Source of the DNA: Parcubacteria group bacterium
Lineage (GTDB): Bacteria > Patescibacteriota > Minisyncoccia > Phycocordibacterales > UBA2163
Direction of reading: 5' to 3'
Assembly (NCBI GenBank): GCA_016784285.1
Contig: JADHUX010000016.1
Coordinates: 1-8,453 of the forward strand
Length of the DNA stretch: 8,453 nt
Made by a program: the position numbers and the translations under genes. Shown here piece after piece: positions 1 through 4,945 of this stretch (positions are counted from its first letter, which is position 1; every line of letters begins with the position of its first letter). The notes under the pieces are model-generated. The model was not told the DNA's origin, made no database searches, and was given only the letters and a program-made list of their open reading frames with translations.

Positions 1-300
1 CAAACTCGCACCTATTTTCAAAATTAGTTTTTTCCGCGCGGAGCGCGTGGTGTCTTCAATATTAATCCTACGCATTCGGGTTCATGGTAATGCTCCGCGC
101 CACCGCCCTCGTTGCGACTCGGGCGACCGCAAAAACTAAATTTGCCTTTTCCCCCGATACTAAAAATACATGCGAGTATATTGTGGTAAAAGAAAGTAAT
201 CAGTATTTTTAGTACGGGGCATGCTTTTTCAGAAAAAAATTGGGGGGGCGAAAAAATGGAAAAAACGCAAAGGCAAATTTTTAGTTTTGCGTGTTCGCTA
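1..300 (+). repeat. Left copy of a long inverted extragenic repeat
   Basis: This stretch reappears reverse-complemented at 1785-2013. The first 50 or so bases match base for base, and the last 50 or so bases also match closely. The middle (about 50-125) is more diverged. The copy begins at the window edge, so it may extend further left. Inside it, 128-150 and 269-291 are near-perfect inverted arms of about 23 bp, so the element is itself a large hairpin. It holds a run of seven G at 242-248. Compared with the right copy it carries about 70 extra bases (roughly 153-224). An open frame starting at ATG 84 parallels the frame in the right copy but stops at 210-212 within the extra segment. No gene is apparent here. 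Confidence 0.9.
152..224. mobile_element. Short hairpin insertion (MITE-like) inside the left repeat copy
   Basis: The right repeat copy lacks this segment: there, GCCTTTTCC runs straight into TTTTTCA. The inserted piece has terminal inverted arms at 152-169 (CCCCGATACTAAAAATAC) and 203-219 (GTATTTTTAGTACGGGG) that pair over 17 positions with one bulge around a 33-base interior. It is too short to code for anything and shows no clear target duplication. It could be a non-autonomous miniature element, or the ancestral state that the right copy has lost; two copies alone cannot decide which. Confidence 0.55.
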
Positions 301-324
301 ATTTTCTAAAAAAATAGACAACTA

Positions 325-353
325 TTGACTTCTATGTCTTAATTTGCTATACT
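325..353 (+). promoter_or_regulatory. Promoter of the radical SAM gene
   Basis: A -35 element TTGACT at 325-330 and a -10 element TATACT at 348-353 are separated by exactly 17 bp, with TGC directly before the -10 (extended -10). Transcription should start near 360, giving a leader of about 65 bases before the ATG. It lies just outside the end of the left repeat, so the gene carries its own promoter within the bracketed unit. Confidence 0.75.
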
Positions 354-412
354 CTTAGTAGATAGAATCTAGTTAAATCAGAAGCGATTTTGCACATTAA
401 CAAAAAAAGATT

Positions 413-418
413 GGAGGT
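413..418 (+). promoter_or_regulatory. Shine-Dalgarno of the radical SAM gene
   Basis: GGAGGT sits 6 bases before the ATG at 425 and fixes that start rather than the second ATG two codons later. It is the only strong Shine-Dalgarno in the window; the other protein genes lack one. Confidence 0.85.
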
Positions 419-424
419 AAGAAA

Positions 425-1471
425 ATGAACATGCCAAAATTGGTTGGAGCGCCAACCGAAAATGAGATATGCTCGGTAGTTACAAATGGGAAACTTCTCA
501 CTTTGTGGGTAGAAATTCCACCACACTGTCATTTAAATTGTGGATTCTGTTTCAACAACGGTGGTAATCAAGTCATCGGTCCAAATGCTTTGACAAAATT
601 AGATTACTCAAATATTTTGCAAGAATTTGCAAACATGGGTGGTAAGACACTTGCAATTCCTGGTAACGGAGAACCTTTGTATAAAAAGAACCTGCGAGTC
701 ACTTTGCATATATTGGATTATGCAAAAGAACTTGGTATCCGCACAACGCTATTTACAACTGGCGATTTAGTTGATGTAAAGATAGCAAGTCGTCTTTATG
801 AAACAGGCGTAAGTCTGATGGTAAAATTCAACAGTTTCCATGCAAGTGTGCAAGATCAACTCGTCGGTAATTCCAGATATACTGAGCGCAGAAAAAAAGC
901 GCTTAAAATTATTAGCGACATAGGTTTTATGCAAAGACTGAACGGTTTTACAAGAATTGGTTTTGTAACATCAATCCTACCAGAAAACACTGTTGAAATT
1001 CCACAAATATGGCAATATTGCCTAGAAAATAATATTGCTCCGGACATTGACTTGATACTTCCGCTCGGCAGGTCTGACGGAAATTCAGAATTTTTGGTTG
1101 CGGCAGATACGGTCAATCAAATTTCATCAAGTCTTACTGGAAACAATATGTGCTCACCTACTTATCTTGGTGAAAAAGGTTGCCAAAGACCACAGTACGG
1201 ACTTTATATGGATTACACAGGTTCAATATATCCATGTTTGGGCTGCAAAGACAAAAGCCATAGCGGTTCGTATATACCACTTGGTGAAAAATCTTTATCT
1301 ACCGCATGGAATTTACCACTAATGCAGAAGATAAGGAGTCGGGAGTATTCTGGAACATGTGCAGAGTGTGCCAATTTTAAAAATGGCGACTGCTCAAGTT
1401 GTTTTGGTAGATGTTGTATCGGTTGCACAGAAGAAACTGTCACCATGGAAAAATGTATGTTTTTTCGATAA
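425..1471 (+). CDS. Radical SAM protein with cysteine-rich SPASM-like C-terminus
   Basis: This is a 348-residue, apparently complete radical SAM enzyme. Residues 35-42 carry the CX3CX2C motif (C35, C39, C42) that ligates the 4Fe-4S cluster, and GNGEP at 80-84 fits the SAM-binding GGE motif. The C-terminal third has twelve more cysteines (243, 253, 271, 274, 312, 315, 323, 326, 330, 331, 334, 344), with CxxC pairs at 271-274, 312-315 and 323-326. That pattern fits a SPASM or twitch domain holding one or two auxiliary clusters. SPASM proteins commonly modify peptides or other proteins, but no precursor peptide gene is visible beside it, so the substrate is unknown. The gene stands alone with its own promoter, Shine-Dalgarno and terminator between inverted repeats. 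Family assignment is firm; function is open. Confidence 0.88.
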   Translation: MNMPKLVGAPTENEICSVVTNGKLLTLWVEIPPHCHLNCGFCFNNGGNQVIGPNALTKLDYSNILQEFANMGGKTLAIPGNGEPLYKKNLRVTLHILDYAKELGIRTTLFTTGDLVDVKIASRLYETGVSLMVKFNSFHASVQDQLVGNSRYTERRKKALKIISDIGFMQRLNGFTRIGFVTSILPENTVEIPQIWQYCLENNIAPDIDLILPLGRSDGNSEFLVAADTVNQISSSLTGNNMCSPTYLGEKGCQRPQYGLYMDYTGSIYPCLGCKDKSHSGSYIPLGEKSLSTAWNLPLMQKIRSREYSGTCAECANFKNGDCSSCFGRCCIGCTEETVTMEKCMFFR

Positions 1472-1477
1472 TAAATT

Positions 1478-1537
1478 GCGAAATATTTCGCACAAAAGTG
1501 CTAATCACAAAAATTTTGATTAGCACTTTTTTTATTT
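1478..1537 (+). terminator. Intrinsic terminator after the radical SAM gene
   Basis: Bases 1494-1507 (AAAAGTGCTAATCA) pair perfectly with 1517-1530 over 14 bp around a 9-base loop, followed by a T-rich run. The left arm is A-rich too, so it may also act on the opposite strand. A small palindrome, GCGAAATATTTCGC at 1478-1491, precedes it and lies just after the stop codon. Confidence 0.85.
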
Positions 1538-1784
1538 ATGTTAATAAGATAAATACATGAACTACTTAATTTTAATCTAAAAAGTAAATGCGTGGAAATT
1601 CGTAAGACCTTCTAAAATTTTTGAACGTAGTGAAAGAAAATATCCAAAGATAATATGCTTGTACTATTTGAGAGTTTGATACAATCCCTTTTCAAAAATT
1701 AGCGCCAAGTTCGCAAGACACGGAAAAACGGCAAGCGATATTGCGTAAGCAATGAATTTATTAGCGAGTCGTTTTGGAGTGTTG
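1538..1784. other. Gene-free stretch; distal part may belong to the repeat family
   Basis: No convincing gene, promoter or RNA is visible here. From about 1664 to 1784 the sequence continues the open frame of the right repeat copy, so this part may be a longer version of the same repeat. The left copy stops at 300 and has no matching segment. Bases 1538-1663 show nothing recognisable. Confidence 0.5.
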
Positions 1785-1930
1785 TAGCGAACACGCAAAA
1801 CTAAAAATTTGCCTTTGCGTTTTTTCCATTTTTTCGCCCCCCCCCAATTCTTTTTGAAAAAGGAAAAGGCAAATTTAGTTTTTGCGGTCGCCGTAGCGTT
1901 AGCGGAGGCGGTGGTGCGGAGGGTTACCAC
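1664..1930 (-). other. Open frame carried by the right repeat, probably not a functional gene
   Basis: The frame is 88 codons long and starts at GTG 1930. Its product is low-complexity and lysine-rich in the first half (for example FFKKNWGGAKKWKKRKGK), followed by a more ordinary hydrophobic stretch. It has no Shine-Dalgarno or promoter and no recognisable domain. The left copy encodes the same opening residues (shared AKTKFAFS) from ATG 84 without a frame change, until the insertion brings in a stop. It is most likely a by-product of a widespread repeat that automatic annotation would call as a hypothetical protein. Retention of the frame in both copies is the only argument for coding. Confidence 0.35.
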
Positions 1931-2013
1931 GAACCCGAATGCGTAGGATTGGCGTTGGGGTTACCACGCGCTCCGCGCGGAAAAAACTAATTTTGAAAAT
2001 AGGTGCGAGTTTG
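1785..2013 (-). repeat. Right copy of the long inverted extragenic repeat
   Basis: Read on the minus strand this matches 1-300, with the outer ends identical and the inner ends sharing the sequence that finishes TTTTGCGTGTTCGCTA. It lacks the roughly 70-base insertion of the left copy. Its own inverted arms are 1794-1816 and 1864-1886. The G-tract is nine bases long here (C run at 1837-1845) against seven in the left copy, which points to homopolymer slippage. The outer end stops at 2013, only 11 bases before the tRNA operon terminator. Confidence 0.9.
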
Positions 2014-2024
2014 GTAAAATAAAC

Positions 2025-2073
2025 GCACAAATAAAAACAGCCGTGTCTCTGACACGGCTGTTTTTATTTGTGC
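2025..2073 (-). terminator. Terminator of the infB-rbfA-tRNA operon (bidirectional)
   Basis: Bases 2025-2047 and 2051-2073 are perfectly complementary over 23 bp around a 3-base loop. On the minus strand the G+C-rich core CAGCCGTGTC is followed by a U-rich tail, a classic intrinsic terminator placed right after the last tRNA. The outer base pairs use 2071-2073, which also form the 3' end of tRNA-Leu(UAG), so terminator and tRNA folds share bases. The mirror-image sequence would also work for transcripts arriving from the radical SAM side. Confidence 0.88.
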
Positions 2074-2152
2074 CGGGGAGAGGACTTGAACCTCCATGGA
2101 TTGCTCCACTAGTTCCTAAGACTAGCGCGTCTACCAATTTCGCCACCCCGGC
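2071..2152 (-). tRNA. tRNA-Leu(UAG)
   Basis: The acceptor stem GCCGGGG/CCCCGGC has discriminator A. The anticodon loop is CTTAGGA with anticodon TAG, on stem CTAGT/ACTAG. A long variable arm marks it as a type II (leucine) tRNA, about 82 bases without CCA. The 3' CCA is not encoded (CAA follows), so it needs the CCA-adding enzyme. It is the last member of the cluster. Confidence 0.95.
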
Positions 2153-2196
2153 ATATTTAATTTTTATATATTAGCATAATATTCTTTTTAATGCTG

Positions 2197-2269
2197 TCCG
2201 CTTAGTAGGGCTCGAACCTACGACCGTCTCCTTAAGAGGGAGCTGCTCTACCAACTGAGCTATAAGCGG
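2197..2269 (-). tRNA. tRNA-Lys(CUU)
   Basis: This is a 73-base type I tRNA. It has acceptor CCGCTTA/TAAGCGG with discriminator A, D-stem GCTC/GAGC, anticodon loop CTCTTAA (anticodon CTT) and T-arm GTAGG/CCTAC with loop TTCGAGC. The first pair of the anticodon stem (27-43) is a G-A mismatch. CCA is not encoded. Its 5' end is one base away from the encoded CCA of the preceding tRNA-Leu(UAA). Confidence 0.93.
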
Positions 2270-2270
2270 A

Positions 2271-2357
2271 TGGTGCCGGGAGTGGGAATCGAACCCACAC
2301 GGGCTTGCGCCCACAAAATTTTAAGTCTTGCGTGTCTACCAATTCCACCATCCCGGC
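2271..2357 (-). tRNA. tRNA-Leu(UAA), with encoded CCA
   Basis: The acceptor is GCCGGGA/TCCCGGC with discriminator A. The anticodon loop CTTAAAA gives anticodon TAA on stem CAAGA/TTTTG (one G-T pair). The long variable arm contains GGGC-GCAA-GCCC and is typical of leucine tRNAs. The tRNA body is 2274-2357, and CCA follows at 2273-2271. It is the only member of the cluster with CCA in the DNA. Confidence 0.95.
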
Positions 2358-2402
2358 ATAAGAAGAGAATCGAAAACAACAGATATTTTAACAAATATCT
2401 TG

Positions 2403-2474
2403 AGGCCTGGGCGAGAATCGAACTCGCGTATAGAGGTTTTGCAAACCGCTGCCTTACCACTTGGCGACCAGGCC
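2403..2474 (-). tRNA. tRNA-Cys(GCA)
   Basis: This is a 72-base type I tRNA with acceptor GGCCTGG/CCAGGCC. The discriminator is U73, the expected cysteine identity base. The D-stem is GCC/GGC and the anticodon loop is TTGCAAA (anticodon GCA). One C-T mismatch lies in the anticodon stem. CCA is not encoded. It begins 18 bases after the rbfA stop, so it is most likely cut from the infB-rbfA transcript. An 8-bp hairpin (2381-2388 with 2393-2400) follows its 3' end and may guide processing. Confidence 0.93.
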
Positions 2475-2492
2475 GTTATTATTTTATCCAGC

Positions 2493-2825
2493 CTACTTTT
2501 GGCGGGATGAATTTGAAAGTTCATCAATCCTTTGTCTGTTTTTCTCTCCATAATCAATCTCAAAATCAAAAAATGGAATTCGTTTCATTCGTAGTTTTGA
2601 TTTTATATATTTTTTAAGTTCACTTCGTTTTCTCTTTGCGAAGTTAAGTGCTGCATCTTCACTTTTCTCTGGATACACGCTAAAAAATATAGTAGCATTT
2701 TTCAAATCATCTGAGATGTTTGCTCTAGTAACAGTAATTATAGAAGATTTATCTGCTTCTCTAGATAGAAATTCTGCGGCAAGCTTTTTTACTAGTTCTG
2801 AAACTTTCTCTGTTCTAAGTGACAT
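2493..2825 (-). CDS. rbfA: Ribosome-binding factor A
   Basis: RbfA is a small KH-like protein that binds the 30S subunit and helps mature the 5' end of 16S rRNA. The 110-residue product is the usual size. The N-terminal helix (about residues 1-22) leads into the conserved strand region TVTRANISDDLKNATIFFSV (31-50), which matches the family's SDLxxAxVyxSV core. The C-terminal LRMKRIPFFDFEIDYG (78-93) matches the RbfA LRxxPxLxFxxD motif. The ATG lies 6 bases after the infB stop, the classical infB-rbfA arrangement, with no Shine-Dalgarno, which suggests translational coupling to infB. It is followed 18 bases later by tRNA-Cys in the same direction. Confidence 0.93.
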   Translation of the reverse strand: MSLRTEKVSELVKKLAAEFLSREADKSSIITVTRANISDDLKNATIFFSVYPEKSEDAALNFAKRKRSELKKYIKSKLRMKRIPFFDFEIDYGEKNRQRIDELSNSSRQK

Positions 2826-2831
2826 AATATC

Positions 2832-4313
2832 TTATTTTGTTTTAAGTATAAAGCCCTCTATGGTATCTCCTTCTGCGATCTCTGTTTTAGCTTGTATCTG
2901 GGCTCCAAATTCACCTTCTGATACTTCTTTTACGTTTGCTTTATTCTGTTGCAGATTTGTTATGATTCCTTTGCCTATCTTTTCGTCTCGGCGGAGTATG
3001 TTTACAGTCCCACTAAGTGCGATCTCACCATCAAGTACTTTACCGCCTAATACTTGCTTGTCTTTTGTTTTACTGAAGATCTTTAAGATCTTTGCTTCAC
3101 CAGTCTTTTCTTCAACTTCTACTTTAGGAGTTCTTGCTGTTACTATTTGTTCAAGCCATTCATTTATCTTGTAGATTATCTCAAACGTTCTAATTTCAAT
3201 ATCAAGACGGTTTGCAAGATTTTGTGCTTGAGTATCAACTTTTGTATTGAACCCTATTATAAGAGCCCCCTCTTTTCCATTGGCTGTTTTTACGTCATCT
3301 TCTGTGACGCACCCTACACCTTTCTTGATAATCCTAATTTTAGTTTTGTCGTTTTTAAGTTTTTCTAATTCATGCTCTATCGCGTCAAGTGTACCAAGTG
3401 CATCTGCCACCAGTATTATAGGTATCTCTACAAGGTCACTAGAATCTTGTACATCTATGCTTTTAGTTTCTTTAGCTATTTCGTTTATAGATTTTTCTGC
3501 GTCTTTCTTTTTATCAAATGACACAAACTGCGCACCAACTTGTGGCACCTTACTAAAACCAACTATCTTAATAGGAGAAGAGAAGCTAGCTTCTTTAATA
3601 GGTAAACCTTTAAAGTCTTCCATTATTCGCACCGGAGACATACTGTCGCCAGCAACTACAAACATTCCAGATTTTAGTGTACCGTTCTTTATCACGAGTG
3701 ATGCAGATATACCTTTCTTTTGGTCAAGGTTTGATTCTATTACTATACCTTCTGCGTTTTTGTCTGTCTCTCCTGTAAGTTCTTCAAGGTCTGCTACTAA
3801 GAGCATCATGTCCAGTAGCTCTGGGATACCCTCACCAGTTTTGGCAGACACTGGTACGAAAGGTACATCACCACCCATACCTTCTAGGTAGATCTCGTTC
3901 TCAGTCAAGTTGTTTTTGATCTTCTCTACATTTGCTGCTGGTTTGTCGATCTTATTGATAGCTACGATGAACGGGGTATTGCTCTCGCGTATACACTTAA
4001 GCGCTTCAAGAGTTTGAGCTTTTACACCTTCTTCAGCTGATACTACAAGGATAGCAATGTCTGCAACCTCTGCACCTCGGGAACGCATCTTTTTGAACGC
4101 TTCATGTCCTGGAGTATCTAAAAATGTAATTTTCTTATCTTTGTGAGTAAGTTCATATGCAGAGATGTGCTGGGTAATACCTCCATGTTCACCTTCTACA
4201 ACATTGGTTTTACGAATATAGTCAAGAAGCGCGGACTTGCCGTGATCTATATGACCCATTACAACAATAACAGGCGGTCTTTGTATTCTTTTTTCGTTCT
4301 TTTCTTTTGTCAT
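2832..4313 (-). CDS. infB: Translation initiation factor IF-2, short form
   Basis: IF-2 is the GTPase that places initiator tRNA on the 30S subunit and promotes subunit joining. All GTPase motifs are present: GHIDHGKS (20-27), switch I GGITQHI (44-50), DTPGHE (66-71), NKID (120-123) and SAK (156-158). Domain II, domain III and the C-terminal C1/C2 regions follow in the normal order. At 493 residues it has essentially no N-terminal extension; E. coli IF-2 is 890. In the C2 domain the conserved KRFK stretch reads LQQNK (454-458) and the conserved ECG reads EFG (468-470), so residues mapped to the fMet pocket in Bacillus IF-2 are changed. No Shine-Dalgarno precedes the ATG. It follows the DUF4446-like gene after a GC-rich hairpin. 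Confidence 0.95.
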   Translation of the reverse strand: MTKEKNEKRIQRPPVIVVMGHIDHGKSALLDYIRKTNVVEGEHGGITQHISAYELTHKDKKITFLDTPGHEAFKKMRSRGAEVADIAILVVSAEEGVKAQTLEALKCIRESNTPFIVAINKIDKPAANVEKIKNNLTENEIYLEGMGGDVPFVPVSAKTGEGIPELLDMMLLVADLEELTGETDKNAEGIVIESNLDQKKGISASLVIKNGTLKSGMFVVAGDSMSPVRIMEDFKGLPIKEASFSSPIKIVGFSKVPQVGAQFVSFDKKKDAEKSINEIAKETKSIDVQDSSDLVEIPIILVADALGTLDAIEHELEKLKNDKTKIRIIKKGVGCVTEDDVKTANGKEGALIIGFNTKVDTQAQNLANRLDIEIRTFEIIYKINEWLEQIVTARTPKVEVEEKTGEAKILKIFSKTKDKQVLGGKVLDGEIALSGTVNILRRDEKIGKGIITNLQQNKANVKEVSEGEFGAQIQAKTEIAEGDTIEGFILKTK

Positions 4314-4378
4314 AATTTTGTGGGAAAAGGTCGTTCCTCATCGCGAAGCAGGGAGGTGCGACCTTGAGGAGCAAAATT
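4314..4378 (-). promoter_or_regulatory. GC-rich hairpin bridging the upstream stop codon and the infB start
   Basis: The outer arms AATTTTG (4378-4372 on the minus strand) and CAAAATT (4320-4314) pair over 7 bp. The inner arms AAGGTCG (4365-4359) and CGACCTT (4333-4327) pair over 7 bp with further pairing inside. The TAA of the upstream gene (4379-4377) overlaps one end, and the infB ATG directly follows the other. It is richer in G+C than its neighbours. It could aid translational coupling, or be an intergenic palindromic repeat; it is not followed by a U-run, so it is a poor terminator. Confidence 0.6.
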
Positions 4379-4862
4379 AATTTAACTTCTTTTTTGCGTC
4401 ATCTACTGCTTTCTTTTCTTCATCAGACAATTCAACTTCTGACTTAAATTTCTTTATTTGTTTTGAGAATATACTTATTCTGTCTCTTGCGTATAAGCTA
4501 GAGAGTACGAGTCCGTCGCCATTTTCATCTAAGAAGACGCTAGCAAAGCTTTGGTTACCTCCAGCACCCGACCCTTTGAAAGGGTTAAACTTTATAGTCT
4601 CTATGCTTTGCGTACTTCTTCTTAAGCGTTTTTCTACTTCAGTCAGGTACTGCTCCATATCTTTCCTAAAGTTTAAAAGATTATCCTGATCTTTTTTGAG
4701 TATTATCATAGAGCCTTCTAAGCTCTTGCCGTCTTTACCTTTTGTGAAGTTCTTGATCTTTTTCTCAAGTTGCATGATCCATATAACGAGAAAAATCAAA
4801 ATAGCGCCAAGCGCATATATTAAATATATAGGATCTAAGATTGTAGAAATATCAAAAGTCAT
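4377..4862 (-). CDS. Membrane-anchored DUF4446-like protein
   Basis: The product is 161 residues from the ATG at 4862. One transmembrane segment (about residues 11-30, PIYLIYALGAILIFLVIWIM) is followed by a basic, probably cytoplasmic helical region (31-90) with coiled-coil character. A C-terminal domain follows with FNPFKGSGAGGNQSFASVFL (92-111), then NGDGLVL and a final LSDEEKKAVDDA. This pattern resembles the DUF4446 family core (RYDAF..GG..SFs.ALLD..GdG.vl.s...R). The function of that family is unknown to me. An in-frame TTG at 4892 would begin just outside the -10 element, with TATAAT inside the coding sequence, and was not used. No Shine-Dalgarno is visible. It is first in the operon with infB, rbfA and tRNAs. 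Confidence 0.75.
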   Translation of the reverse strand: MTFDISTILDPIYLIYALGAILIFLVIWIMQLEKKIKNFTKGKDGKSLEGSMIILKKDQDNLLNFRKDMEQYLTEVEKRLRRSTQSIETIKFNPFKGSGAGGNQSFASVFLDENGDGLVLSSLYARDRISIFSKQIKKFKSEVELSDEEKKAVDDAKKKLN

Positions 4863-4883
4863 ATAGATAATACATAAGCTTGT

Positions 4884-4912
4884 ATTATACAATTAAAATC
4901 ACCTTTTTGCAA
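4884..4912 (-). promoter_or_regulatory. Promoter of the DUF4446-infB-rbfA-tRNA operon
   Basis: On the minus strand, TTGCAA (4912-4907) and TATAAT (4889-4884) are separated by 17 bp. The start point should be near 4877, about 15 bases before the ATG at 4862, so the leader is very short. The -35 is shared with the divergent promoter. Confidence 0.7.
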
Positions 4913-4935
4913 AAAATTAATACACACGCTACAAT
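4907..4935 (+). promoter_or_regulatory. Divergent promoter of the cysteine desulfurase gene
   Basis: On the plus strand, TTGCAA (4907-4912) and TACAAT (4930-4935) are separated by 17 bp. The start point near 4942 is only a few bases before the ATG at 4946, so the transcript would be essentially leaderless, in line with the missing Shine-Dalgarno. TTGCAA is its own reverse complement and is also the -35 of the opposing promoter. Confidence 0.68.
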
Positions 4936-4945
4936 ACGATTAATT

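Noticed and set aside
1..2013. Calling the repeat-bracketed unit a transposon or insertion sequence
   Set aside because: There is no transposase, integrase or clear target duplication, and the left end may lie outside the window.
1961..2146. Minus-strand reading frame over the last tRNA-Leu
   Set aside because: It is a translation of the tRNA gene and terminator, a known artefact.
2260..2617. Several reading frames on both strands across the tRNA cluster
   Set aside because: They are translations of tRNA-Leu and tRNA-Cys sequence and of the rbfA antisense strand.
2716..3891. Long plus-strand frames opposite rbfA and infB
   Set aside because: They are antisense shadows with serine-rich, domain-free products; infB and rbfA on the minus strand are unmistakable.
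4863..4892. TTG start for the DUF4446-like protein
   Set aside because: The TATAAT of its promoter lies inside this extension, and the ATG at 4862 leads directly into the transmembrane segment.
4880..4945. Upstream ATG for the cysteine desulfurase
   Set aside because: It would place the promoter elements inside the coding sequence, and the added residues have no family match.
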